Below, piece by piece: positions 14,266 through 22,693 of a stretch of 40,445 nucleotides of DNA. Both the position numbers and the translations under genes were made by a program. This DNA comes from JBDHTS01 sp044220535 (lineage in GTDB: Bacteria; Pseudomonadota; Alphaproteobacteria; Micavibrionales; Micavibrionaceae): assembly GCA_044220535.1 (NCBI GenBank), contig JBGAQU010000013.1:1-40445 (forward strand). The letters are read 5' to 3'. Each line of letters opens with the position of its first letter. Position 1 is the stretch's first letter. A model generated the notes under the pieces. That model did no database searches. It was given only the letters and a program-made list of their open reading frames with translations, and was not told where the DNA came from.

Positions 14266-15663
14266 ATGCCCAAACCCACCAAAACCTTTATCTGCCAGAA
14301 TTGCGGCGCGATGCATTCGCGGTGGTCGGGGAAGTGCGAGTCCTGCGGGGAATGGAATTCAATTGCGGAGGAGGCGCTGGAGGCGGCGCTGCCCAAGGGG
14401 ATGGGCGCGAAAAAGGGGCGGGCGGTTGAGTTTGTCGATCTGAAGGGGGAGCGGGCCGACCGGCTGCCGCGCCATATCACCGGCATCGCGGAATTCGACC
14501 GCGTGGCCGGGGGCGGGCTGGTGCCCGGCTCCGCCATTCTGATCGGCGGGGATCCGGGGATCGGGAAATCGACGCTGCTGCTGCAGGTGATGTGCACGCT
14601 GGCGAAGCGCGGCGTGGCGTGCGCCTATGTATCGGGGGAGGAGGCGGTGGACCAGGTGCGCCTGCGCGCCGACCGCCTCGGCCTTGCCGACGCGCCGGTG
14701 CGGCTGGCGTCCGCCACCAATGTGCGGGACATCGTGGCGTCGATGGAGGATCCGGCGACGCGCATGGATCTGATCGTCATCGATTCCATCCAGACCATGT
14801 ATATCGACAATGTGGAAAGCGCGCCCGGCACGGTGACGCAGGTGCGCACCTCCGCCGCCGAAATCGTGCGCGTGGCGAAAAAGCGCAACATCGCCGTGAT
14901 CTTCGTCGGCCATGTGACTAAGGAAGGGCAGATCGCGGGGCCGCGCGTGCTGGAGCATATGGTCGACGCGGTGCTGTATTTCGAAGGCGACCGCTCGCAC
15001 CAGTTTCGGATTTTACGCTGCGTGAAAAACCGCTTCGGCGCGACGGATGAGATCGGCGTATTTGAAATGGCGAGCGAAGGGCTGGTGCAGGTGGAAAATC
15101 CGTCGGCGCTGTTCCTCGCGCAGCGGCAGCAGGACGTGCCGGGTTCGGCGGTGCTGGCAGGGCTGGAAGGCACGCGGCCCGTGCTGGTGGAGGTGCAGGC
15201 TTTGGTCGCGCCCAGCCAGATGGCGACGCCGCGCCGCGCGGTGATCGGGTGGGATTCAGGCCGCCTGTCCATGGTGCTGGCGGTGCTGGAGGCACGATGC
15301 GGCCTCGCCTTTTCGGGGGCGGAGATTTACCTGAATATCGCGGGCGGCATCCGCATCAACGAACCGGCGGCGGATGTGGCGGTGGCGGCGGCGCTGGTCA
15401 GTTCCCTGACCGGCATGCCGGTGCCTCCAGAGTCCGTGTTTTTCGGCGAAATCGGTTTGGCCGGCGAAATCCGCCAGGTGCCGCAGCCGGATGTGCGGCT
15501 GAAAGAGGCCGGGAAGCTGGGGTTCAGCAAGGCGGTGCTGCCGAAGCGCAAAACCAAGGACGACCGCAAAGCGAACGCGGAGATGCGCCTGACGGAAATC
15601 GCGACGCTGCAGGACCTGGTGGATATGTTTGAGGAAAGAACCAAAACCCATGCAAGAGCATGA
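14266..15663 (+). CDS. radA: DNA repair ATPase RadA
   Basis: This 465-residue protein acts in branch migration and processing of recombination intermediates. It starts with a four-cysteine zinc finger (CQNC, CESC) at about residues 10-31. The RecA-like core has Walker A GGDPGIGKST and the RadA-specific KNRFG segment in VKNRFGATDEIG, and the C-terminal Lon-like domain is present (AEIYLNIAGGIRINEPAADV). I use ATG 14266 (MPKPTKTFICQNCG), where homologues begin; an alternative start at 14230 would add a hydrophobic tail with no ribosome binding site. The next gene starts inside its last codons. Confidence 0.95.
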   Translation: MPKPTKTFICQNCGAMHSRWSGKCESCGEWNSIAEEALEAALPKGMGAKKGRAVEFVDLKGERADRLPRHITGIAEFDRVAGGGLVPGSAILIGGDPGIGKSTLLLQVMCTLAKRGVACAYVSGEEAVDQVRLRADRLGLADAPVRLASATNVRDIVASMEDPATRMDLIVIDSIQTMYIDNVESAPGTVTQVRTSAAEIVRVAKKRNIAVIFVGHVTKEGQIAGPRVLEHMVDAVLYFEGDRSHQFRILRCVKNRFGATDEIGVFEMASEGLVQVENPSALFLAQRQQDVPGSAVLAGLEGTRPVLVEVQALVAPSQMATPRRAVIGWDSGRLSMVLAVLEARCGLAFSGAEIYLNIAGGIRINEPAADVAVAAALVSSLTGMPVPPESVFFGEIGLAGEIRQVPQPDVRLKEAGKLGFSKAVLPKRKTKDDRKANAEMRLTEIATLQDLVDMFEERTKTHARA

Positions 15664-16468
15664 GCCATATTATTATATAAAGAAAATTCTGTTGCCGCAG
15701 TTGAAGGTTGTCGCTGTGCTGACGGTTTTTATGGCTGTGGCGACATACTATTATCTCAGTTTTTATCTGCCGCATAGTTTTGGCGTCCGGCATTCTTTAG
15801 GATCGCTCATATTTGTAGCTGCGTTTGTATTCGTTTATTTAAGCACTATTGTTATATTTATATCGGCCATTTTAGCGCTCATTTTCAAAAAGCAAAATCA
15901 GGTTTTTCAAAGACTGTTCGAACTGCATATCGGCTTTATTATTTCGTTTTTGCTTTTATCACCGCTAATTTTCGGGAATGGCGATCTTAACATTCTTTTT
16001 TCTTTACTGTCTCCCGCGCTGTTTCTGAATGCTCTTTCTCTGGTTCTCATTAATTTTTCTATCAAAGAAAAAGTTTGGAAACCTGAGTTCATCATTTTTC
16101 CTGTTTTTATAATTATAACAGGAATGTTTTTAGGCGGTATGCCCTGGTCATTACAAATGCCTGCCAAGGTCATCGCAGAGGCCGAAAAAATAGCCGGTAG
16201 ACAACCCTATTGCATCAAATCGGCAGGCCATCTAGCAGAGTCCCGCTTGGACTTAACGGGGCTTTCAATGTATGTGCCCGCATATCATGGAGTTTATTGG
16301 GATTATTATGGTCTTTTAATTGTGCAAAATTCTGATGCCGCAAAAATGTATAATTGGTCCTATAAAAGTGACACCTTCATGCCATTAACGGATCTCACCG
16401 TTAAAGCTATGCATTTAGAGTTATGCCAGCCAAAACAAAATTTTGCTTCGACTCTTCGGATTATGTAA
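15650..16468 (+). CDS. Integral membrane protein of unknown function, AT-rich
   Basis: This 272-residue protein overlaps the end of radA by 14 bases and uses GAGGAAAG, inside radA, as its ribosome binding site. About five hydrophobic helices occupy residues 15-170 (for example VAVLTVFMAVATYYYLSFYL). A soluble C-terminal region of about 100 residues contains two cysteines (PYCIKS, LELCQP) and Tyr-rich YHGVYWDYYGLL. Its base composition is clearly more AT-rich than radA and cvpA, which suggests later acquisition. I do not recognise the family. Confidence 0.75.
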   Translation: MQEHEPYYYIKKILLPQLKVVAVLTVFMAVATYYYLSFYLPHSFGVRHSLGSLIFVAAFVFVYLSTIVIFISAILALIFKKQNQVFQRLFELHIGFIISFLLLSPLIFGNGDLNILFSLLSPALFLNALSLVLINFSIKEKVWKPEFIIFPVFIIITGMFLGGMPWSLQMPAKVIAEAEKIAGRQPYCIKSAGHLAESRLDLTGLSMYVPAYHGVYWDYYGLLIVQNSDAAKMYNWSYKSDTFMPLTDLTVKAMHLELCQPKQNFASTLRIM

Positions 16469-16487
16469 GTGACGCGCTGATATGCTT

Positions 16488-16985
16488 TTAGGCTGGCTTT
16501 GGTGCTGCCGTAACCGACTTACGTCCCTCAACCACTTTATCGATCATGTCTGGAATAATATGGTCGGGCAGTAGTCCTGACCGCAATCTGCAATCCTGCA
16601 ATTCCTGCTGTAATTTCACTGGATTGCGAGGGGCCGGGAACTGGTCGATGATAGCCTGCTGTTCTTGTGTGCACATCGCATGCAGGATGCAGGTTTCAAA
16701 GGCGTCGTAATATCTTTGGGTGTTTTTGCGCCAGACATCGGTTCGCCATGTATGGAAAGCAGATGAATCGCTAAACGTATCTGTAAGCTTTGTGCCAAGC
16801 ACAGGCTCTGCATAACGAAGCGCGACACAAGCCAGCGAAAAAGCCTTCGCTGACACGGTATCAAGCCAGCTGTCATCCTGCATATCCGCAAAAGGGTCGG
16901 CTGGCGCGGCTTTTTCGCCCATGCCTTTGAGAACAGCCTGACCCCAATCCATCAGGCAAGCGTTCACATAACTGTAACAAGACAC
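16488..16985 (-). CDS. Hypothetical protein (165 aa)
   Basis: I chose the GTG at 16985 because AAAGGAAG lies about 7 bases upstream; a TTG at 17003 is the alternative but overlaps that site. The protein is helical and Cys/Trp-containing (FHTWRTDVWRKNTQRYYDAF, CILHAMCTQEQQAIID) with no signal peptide. It is convergent with the membrane protein gene, 19 bases away. The family is unknown. The 157 bases between this start and cvpA show no other gene. Confidence 0.65.
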   Translation of the reverse strand: MSCYSYVNACLMDWGQAVLKGMGEKAAPADPFADMQDDSWLDTVSAKAFSLACVALRYAEPVLGTKLTDTFSDSSAFHTWRTDVWRKNTQRYYDAFETCILHAMCTQEQQAIIDQFPAPRNPVKLQQELQDCRLRSGLLPDHIIPDMIDKVVEGRKSVTAAPKPA

Positions 16986-17142
16986 TTTATGTCTTCCTTT
17001 CAATATACAGCTATCATATTCCTGTCTTTTGAATATGTCAAAAAACAGGGTGTGTGCGCTTTAAAACCCTCTATCTCCTTGCTTTTTTACAAGCGCTCTC
17101 CTAAAAATCAGGGACGCCCATTTTTTGAAGGTTTTAATCTGT

Positions 17143-18048
17143 ATGATCTTCGATCTTGTCGTTATTGCGGCCCTTCTGATCTCCTCACTGATCGCTTTTC
17201 TGCGCGGGTTTATCCGCGAGGTGCTGACCGTGCTGGGGGTGATCGGCGGGACGTTTGCTGCGGTGGCGCTGGGGCCGAAGCTGGCGCCGACGGTGGAAGG
17301 CTGGTTGAACCACGGGCATGCCCCGGAGCATGCGGCCAAGGCGGGAGAGACGGCGGCGAAGGCGGAGGAAGCCGGGCGGCTGTTCGGCATCCTGCCCTAT
17401 AACATGGCGGCGGATCTGATCGCCTATGGCGGCGTGTTTATCGTCGTGGTGATCCTGCTGTCCGTCATCAGCCATATGACATCCGGCTTCGCGCGGAAGC
17501 TGGGCCTCGGCATGGTGGACCGGACGCTCGGGATTTTCTTCGGCATCGCGCGGGCGCTGATCTTATTGGCGCTGCCCTATTACGTCGTGTCCGTCACCAC
17601 GGGCAAAGAGTTCCTGGATAAGGAGCTGGCAGACAGCCATACGAAAGTTTACATCGAAGGCACCGCCAACTGGGTGGGCCAGTTCGTGCCGGTGAATTTC
17701 GCGGATGATCTGGGCCAGAAAACAGACAAGGCCTCCGCCTCCATGGCCGACGCGACGCGGGAGAAGCTGCGGGAACTGAACGTGCTGTCCAGCGATGTGA
17801 AGGATGAGGCATTAAAGGGTAAAGGCAAAGACACGGGCGAAGCGTTGCGCGAAAGCGGTGAGGCGCTGAAAGATAAAATGCAGGATGCCGGACAGGCGAT
17901 CCGCGACAAGATCGACGAGAAAACACAACCGGGTTATGAAGACCAGCAGCGTGGCCAGATGGACGGGCTGATCCAGCAGGAGAACGATGCGACCATGCCG
18001 CCGCAGCCGTCTTCGCCGTCCTATTCCTCCACCGGGCATAAACCATGA
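17143..18048 (+). CDS. cvpA: CvpA family membrane protein
   Basis: This 301-residue protein has four membrane helices in the CvpA arrangement: FDLVVIAALLISSLIAFLRG with FIREVLTVLGVIGG, then IAYGGVFIVVVILLSVISH and GIFFGIARALILLALPYYV. The conserved loop GLGMVDRTLG is also present. CvpA proteins are linked to colicin V production and envelope function, and commonly neighbour purF as here. A long polar C-terminal tail (about 190-301) with repeated GEALRESGEALKDKMQDAGQ helices exceeds the usual length. ATG 17143 is preferred, with GAAGG upstream. Its stop overlaps the purF start. Confidence 0.88.
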   Translation: MIFDLVVIAALLISSLIAFLRGFIREVLTVLGVIGGTFAAVALGPKLAPTVEGWLNHGHAPEHAAKAGETAAKAEEAGRLFGILPYNMAADLIAYGGVFIVVVILLSVISHMTSGFARKLGLGMVDRTLGIFFGIARALILLALPYYVVSVTTGKEFLDKELADSHTKVYIEGTANWVGQFVPVNFADDLGQKTDKASASMADATREKLRELNVLSSDVKDEALKGKGKDTGEALRESGEALKDKMQDAGQAIRDKIDEKTQPGYEDQQRGQMDGLIQQENDATMPPQPSSPSYSSTGHKP

Positions 18049-19517
18049 TGGATCTCACCACCAACCCGTTCGACGATGACAAGCTGCACGAGGAATGCGG
18101 CGTGTTCGGCGTGTTCGGGCACCGTGACGCGGCGGCGCTGACCGCGCTCGGCCTGCACGCTTTGCAGCATCGGGGGCAGGAGGCGAGCGGGATCGTCACC
18201 TTCGATGGCGAGCATTTTCATGCGCATCGTGCGACAGGGCTGGTCGACCAGGCGTTCGGCACGCCGGATATAATCGCGCAGCTGCAAGGGTACAGCGCCA
18301 TCGGCCATAACCGCTACGCCACATGCGGCGGCGCGAATGTGCGTAATATCCAGCCGTTATATGCGGATTTATCGTTTGGCGGGTTCGCCATCGCGCATAA
18401 CGGCAACCTTACCAATGCGATGACGCTGCGCCAGACGCTCGTGAAAAACGGGTCGCTGTTCCAGTCGACATCGGATACGGAAGTGATCGTGCATTTGATG
18501 GCGTTGTCAAAGCAGGCCAGCGTGACCGACCGCCTTGTCGATGCGCTGAAACAGGTGAAGGGCGCGTATTCTCTGGTCGCCTGTTATAACGACAAGGTCG
18601 TCGGCCTGCGCGACCCGCATGGCATCCGCCCGCTGGTGCTGGGGCAATTGGGCGACGCGCTGATCCTGGCGTCCGAAACCTGCGCCTTCGATATTATTGG
18701 CGCGACGTTTATCCGCGATATCAAGCCGGGTGAGATGGTGGTGCTGGACAAAACGGGCGTCAGCAGTTCCTTCCCGTTCCAGAAAACCGGGTCGCGCTTC
18801 TGCGTGTTCGAATATGTGTATTTCGCGCGACCCGACAGTTTCATGGAAGGCCGTTCGGTCTATGAGATGCGCAAGAAAATCGGGATCGAACTGGCGAAGG
18901 AAGCGCCGTGCCCCGGCGCGGAGATCGTGGTGCCGGTGCCGGACTCAGGCGTGCCCGCCGCGATCGGCTTCGCGGAGGCGAGCGATGTGCCGTTCGAGCT
19001 TGGCATTATCCGCAACCATTATGTGGGGCGCACGTTTATCGAGCCGTCCGACCATATCCGGCATCTCGGCGTGAAGATGAAACACAATGCCAACCGCAAA
19101 TTCATCGAGGGCAAGAACGTCGTGCTGGTGGACGACTCCCTGGTGCGCGGCACGACCAGCCGCAAGATCGTGGAGATGGTGCGGCAGGCGGGCGCGAAGG
19201 AAGTGCATATGCGCATTTCATCGCCGCCGACCGCGCATAGCTGTTTCTACGGCATCGATACGCCAAGCACGGAAGAATTGCTGGCGCACCGGATGAGTGT
19301 CGATGAAATTGCCAAACATATCGGCGTCGATTCCATGGCCTATGTCTCTATTGACGGGCTGTACCGTGCGATGGGCGAAATGAAGCGCGAGGCGGGCGCG
19401 CCGCAATTCTGCGATGCTTGTTTCACCGGCGATTACGCCGTAGAACTGACCGACCATAACGGCCCGGATAACGGCGCGGTGATTTCGAATATGCAGGAGC
19501 GGAAAGCGAAGGGTTGA
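18045..19517 (+). CDS. purF: Amidophosphoribosyltransferase (4Fe-4S type)
   Basis: This 490-residue enzyme catalyses the first step of purine synthesis, making phosphoribosylamine from PRPP and glutamine. The Ntn glutaminase nucleophile is Cys18 in HEECGVFGVFG, exposed after removal of a short propeptide. The PRPP loop is VVLVDDSLVRGTTS. Four cysteines match the iron-sulfur ligands of the Bacillus enzyme: SRFCVFEY, AHSCFYG and the pair in QFCDACFTG. That implies oxygen-sensitive stability control. The start overlaps cvpA (ATGATG; 18048 is an equally possible start). Confidence 0.96.
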   Translation: MMDLTTNPFDDDKLHEECGVFGVFGHRDAAALTALGLHALQHRGQEASGIVTFDGEHFHAHRATGLVDQAFGTPDIIAQLQGYSAIGHNRYATCGGANVRNIQPLYADLSFGGFAIAHNGNLTNAMTLRQTLVKNGSLFQSTSDTEVIVHLMALSKQASVTDRLVDALKQVKGAYSLVACYNDKVVGLRDPHGIRPLVLGQLGDALILASETCAFDIIGATFIRDIKPGEMVVLDKTGVSSSFPFQKTGSRFCVFEYVYFARPDSFMEGRSVYEMRKKIGIELAKEAPCPGAEIVVPVPDSGVPAAIGFAEASDVPFELGIIRNHYVGRTFIEPSDHIRHLGVKMKHNANRKFIEGKNVVLVDDSLVRGTTSRKIVEMVRQAGAKEVHMRISSPPTAHSCFYGIDTPSTEELLAHRMSVDEIAKHIGVDSMAYVSIDGLYRAMGEMKREAGAPQFCDACFTGDYAVELTDHNGPDNGAVISNMQERKAKG

Positions 19518-19527
19518 ACAGGATTTT

Positions 19528-19703
19528 ACCGCAGAGACGCAGAGGACGCAGAGAAGAAAAAAGCCGCGCGGAGCGCAGTAAAAGATCTAAACCACTGAGC
19601 GCACTGAGAACACTGAGGTCGCGGCGTCTTAGTGTTCTCAGTGCGCTCAGTGGTTCAAGTCTTTTTTGCGCTGCGCGCAGCTTAACTCTGCGTCCTCTGC
19701 GGT
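19528..19703. repeat. Nested long inverted repeat (TTAACC-type family)
   Basis: The outer arms are ACCGCAGAG-type repeats at 19528-19553 and 19686-19703. The inner arms at 19590-19617 and 19628-19655 match over 28 bases with one mismatch (key words ACCACTGAGCGCACTGAG). It fills the gap between purF and the SDR gene and could form a large cruciform or transcript hairpin. Short frames inside it are artefacts of the repeat. Confidence 0.9.
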
Positions 19704-19746
19704 TAATATTTTTTTAGAACACAAAAACAAGGAACGGATTTTTAAA

Positions 19747-20469
19747 ATGGATTTATCGGGAAGGATTGCATTGGTTACAGGCGCATCGCGCGGCATTGGC
19801 GCGGCGGTGGCGAAAGCCTATGCGCGTGCAGGGGCGCATGTGGTGCTGCTGGCGCGGACCGTGGGCGCGCTGGAGGCGCTGGATGATGAAATCCGGAAGT
19901 CTGGCGGGCAGGCGACGCTGATCCCGATGGATCTGCGCGATCCGGAACCGCTCGACAATCTGGGGCCGCTCTTGATGCAGAAATTCGGTCGGCTGGATAT
20001 TTTCGTCGCCAATGCCGGGATGCTCGGCACGCTCACCCCTTTGCCGCACCAGAAAGCGGGGGAGTGGGAGAAAGTGATGAACGTCAACCTGAATGCCAAT
20101 TTCCGGCTGGTGCGGACCCTGGATCCGCTCTTGCGCGCATCCGACGCGGGCCGCGCGATCTTTGTGACGTCCGGTGCGGCGGAAGGCCGCGCCTATTGGG
20201 GCGCCTATGGGATCAGCAAGGCGGCGCTTGAGGCTTTGGCGCGGACTTGGGTGTCGGAGACGGAGAAGACAAAGCTGCGCGTCAACATAGTCGACCCCGG
20301 CGGCGTCCGCACCGCGATGCGGGCGGAGGCGTTTCCAGGGGAAGATAAAGAAAAGCTGCTTTTGCCGGAGGATGTCGTTCCTGTCTTTTTGGAGCTATCC
20401 TTACCGGTATGCATGAAGCATGGGGAGATCGTGAGATTTAGAGAAAAACTGAAATCATCTGCGGCTTAG
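19747..20469 (+). CDS. Short-chain dehydrogenase/reductase
   Basis: This 240-residue SDR has the cofactor motif TGASRGIG near the N-terminus, NAG in FVANAGMLG, the catalytic serine in VTSGAAEG, and Tyr/Lys in AYGISK. It is a classical SDR that uses NAD(P)H for reduction or oxidation of an alcohol/ketone; the substrate cannot be inferred. The same gene after purF is common in alphaproteobacteria, as I recall. ATG 19747 is used, with AAGGA 12 bases upstream. An earlier start would lie inside the inverted repeat. Confidence 0.9.
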   Translation: MDLSGRIALVTGASRGIGAAVAKAYARAGAHVVLLARTVGALEALDDEIRKSGGQATLIPMDLRDPEPLDNLGPLLMQKFGRLDIFVANAGMLGTLTPLPHQKAGEWEKVMNVNLNANFRLVRTLDPLLRASDAGRAIFVTSGAAEGRAYWGAYGISKAALEALARTWVSETEKTKLRVNIVDPGGVRTAMRAEAFPGEDKEKLLLPEDVVPVFLELSLPVCMKHGEIVRFREKLKSSAA

Positions 20470-20531
20470 TGATATCCATCTATGCATTGCGCGTAGCTTA
20501 GAGATTGAAATTATTATCTAAATAATAAATA

Positions 20532-20565
20532 TTGACATAATTTTTTTAATCTTTTAATTTAAAAT
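20532..20565 (+). promoter_or_regulatory. Candidate promoter of the 20591 gene
   Basis: A perfect TTGACA at 20532-20537 lies in a very AT-rich stretch. At 17 bases downstream the box is only TAATTT; a better TAAAAT lies at 20560-20565 but 22 bases away. The spacing leaves the call uncertain. Confidence 0.35.
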
Positions 20566-20590
20566 GTGTTTTTAATATTTGGAGATTACC

Positions 20591-21013
20591 ATGGCTAAAT
20601 TTATACCGCTTTCTGATCAAAGAGATCCTCAGATGTTTGACCGGTGGTCAAGTTTTGTTGGAACACCGCGCTTTAAAAACTTAGAAAGGAAAGCGGTCAA
20701 AAAGATAGTTGACGAAGGCAACGGCATTTTTTCACTTCCGACAGATGATGGTAAACTTGTACTTCGGAACAGGATTGTTGATGACATCATAAGCAGACTG
20801 GATCCTGTTTTTGGTTCTGATTCAGGATGGGGCGGCTGTCATATCAGCAATACGGATAGCATCAAAAACTCTCTGGTTATCGGCTCTCTATGTTATACTT
20901 TTGCACGTCAGCACTTAACTCCGGAAGCTTTTAAAGAAGCAGTTGCAGAGCATGCCGGGAAAAGAGAGCTGTGGAAACAGAAGCCTCAACCAGTTATTCC
21001 AACGCTAAGCTAG
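20591..21013 (+). CDS. Hypothetical protein (140 aa), AT-rich orphan
   Basis: ATG 20591 is preceded by GGAG at a spacing of six. The protein starts MAKFIPLSDQRDPQMFDRW and contains ERKAVKKIVDEGNGIF, DDGKLVLRNRIVDDII and an aromatic/Cys segment GWGGCHISNTD. It looks soluble and is not a family I know. Its AT-rich composition and codon use contrast with the GC-rich SDR and der genes on both sides, suggesting separate origin. It is convergent with der, five bases away. Confidence 0.65.
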   Translation: MAKFIPLSDQRDPQMFDRWSSFVGTPRFKNLERKAVKKIVDEGNGIFSLPTDDGKLVLRNRIVDDIISRLDPVFGSDSGWGGCHISNTDSIKNSLVIGSLCYTFARQHLTPEAFKEAVAEHAGKRELWKQKPQPVIPTLS

Positions 21014-21018
21014 CAATC

Positions 21019-22446
21019 TCAATCCGCATACGGATTTTTACTCGTCCGGATCAGAAGGCGAATCGGCACGCCGTGCAGATCGCACACCTCCCGCAATCCG
21101 CTGATCAGATAGCGTTTATAGGTTTCCGCGATATCGCCCGGCCTTGAAACCCAGAGAGCGAAGGTCGGCGGCCTTGTCTTGATCTGGGTGATATAGCGCA
21201 GGCGGTTGGGGCGGCCATTGACCAGCGGGGCGGGGTGGGCGCTTTCCATGCCGGCGAGCCAGCGATTCAGATGCCCGGTTTTGACGCGTTTGTTCCAGAC
21301 TTCGAAGGTCGACAGGACTGCATCCATCAGCTTCGGCAGGTTGGACCCGCGCAATGCTGACAGCGTCACCACCGGCAGATTGCGGACCTGAGACAGCGAT
21401 GCCTCCATTCTGTCCTCAAGTTTTTTCAGGGCCATCGCCTTATCGTCGATCGTGTCCCATTTGTTGACGGCGATGACGAGGGCGCGACCTTCGTCGAGGA
21501 TGTGTTCGGCGATCAGCAAATCCTGCTTTTCCAGCATCAGGTCGGCGTCGAGCACCAGCACCACGACCTGTGCCAGGCGGATGGCGCGCAACGTATCGTC
21601 GACGGCCATTTTTTCAATCGTTTCGAAAATCTTGCCCTTTTTGCGCATGCCTGCCGTATCGACCAGGCGGATTTTGCGGTTCTTGAATTCCCACTGGACG
21701 GCGATGGCATCGCGCGTGATGCCAGCCTCCGGCCCTGTCATCACGCGTTCCTGGCCGACCAGCGCGTTGAGCAGGGTGGATTTGCCGACATTGGGGCGGC
21801 CGACAATGGCGAGTTTTAACGGTTTTTCGGCAGCATCGTCGTCCGCGCCGCCGGTGAAATCGTAATCCTCAAGACCTTCCAGCGTGTCGAAATCGGCGTT
21901 GTCTGCACGGAAATCCTCTTCCACTTCTGCGGCTGCCGCTTCCTCCGCGTCATCAAAATACGGTTTCAGCGCGTCGTATAAATCGCCCAGACCTTCATTG
22001 TGTTCGGCAGACATGGCGATGGGTTGCCCAAGGCCGAGTGCATAGGCTTCGGCCATCGCGGTGGCGACGGCGCGTTCGCTCTCGCTTTTATTGACAGCCA
22101 GGATGACGGGCTTACCCTGTTTTCTGAGCCATTGCGCAAAATGTTCATCCATCGGCGTGATGCCGGCGCGGCCATCAACCATGAACAGGACAACATCGGC
22201 CTGGCCTAGAGCGGATTCTGTCTGCCTGCGCATGCGTCCGCGAATGGAGTCATCGAAACTTTCCTCCAGCCCCGCCGTGTCCAGAATGCGGAAATCATGG
22301 CCGAACATCGACGCTTCGGCTTCGCGCCAGTCGCGGGTGACGCCGGGCGTGTCGTTGACGATGGCCAGTTTTTTCCCGGCCATCAGGTTGAACAGCGTGG
22401 ATTTCCCTACGTTAGGGCGGCCGACGATTGCTAAAGTGAAAGTCAT
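21019..22446 (-). CDS. der: Ribosome biogenesis GTPase Der (EngA)
   Basis: This 475-residue protein has two tandem GTPase domains, each with a Walker A GRPNVGKST (about residues 8 and 213), DTAG switch motifs and NKxD-type motifs (VNKS in the first and VNKWD in the second). A C-terminal KH-like domain follows (FALWVSRPGDIAETYKRYLI). It acts in 50S subunit assembly. An acidic spacer EEAAAAEVEEDF separates the domains, as often seen in alphaproteobacteria. Its first-domain NKxD is atypical (NKSE). No ribosome binding site is obvious. Confidence 0.95.
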   Translation of the reverse strand: MTFTLAIVGRPNVGKSTLFNLMAGKKLAIVNDTPGVTRDWREAEASMFGHDFRILDTAGLEESFDDSIRGRMRRQTESALGQADVVLFMVDGRAGITPMDEHFAQWLRKQGKPVILAVNKSESERAVATAMAEAYALGLGQPIAMSAEHNEGLGDLYDALKPYFDDAEEAAAAEVEEDFRADNADFDTLEGLEDYDFTGGADDDAAEKPLKLAIVGRPNVGKSTLLNALVGQERVMTGPEAGITRDAIAVQWEFKNRKIRLVDTAGMRKKGKIFETIEKMAVDDTLRAIRLAQVVVLVLDADLMLEKQDLLIAEHILDEGRALVIAVNKWDTIDDKAMALKKLEDRMEASLSQVRNLPVVTLSALRGSNLPKLMDAVLSTFEVWNKRVKTGHLNRWLAGMESAHPAPLVNGRPNRLRYITQIKTRPPTFALWVSRPGDIAETYKRYLISGLREVCDLHGVPIRLLIRTSKNPYAD

Positions 22447-22506
22447 ACTTTTTTTCTTTTTTTACATGAACGTATTTTTCGCATGCATTGGGCATGGAAA
22501 ATTTTT

Positions 22507-22666
22507 TTTACCACGAATGGACGCGAATAAGCACGAATAAGAAAAAGATAAATCGACTACAGAGGCCGCAGAGAACGCGGAGGAAGAATAATATTGATTT
22601 TCTCTGCGGCCTCTGTAGTTAAAACTCTTTCCTTATTCGTGCTTATTCGCGTCCATTCGTGGTAAA
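22507..22666. repeat. Nested long inverted repeat (TTAACC-type family)
   Basis: The outer arms at 22507-22541 and 22632-22666 are perfect over 35 bases (key words ACCACGAATGGACGCG and AATAAGCACGAATAAG). The inner arms at 22556-22575 and 22600-22619 are perfect over 20 bases (ACTACAGAGGCCGCAGAGAA). It fills the space between der and bamB. Perfect arms imply recent arrival or active maintenance. Confidence 0.93.
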
Positions 22667-22693
22667 ACTTCTTTTTGCCTGCGGCGCTTTTTG

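Noticed and set aside
19514..19717. 67-codon plus-strand ORF across the repeat after purF
   Set aside because: It consists almost entirely of inverted-repeat sequence, with Arg/Ser/Leu-rich low-complexity translation and no ribosome binding site.
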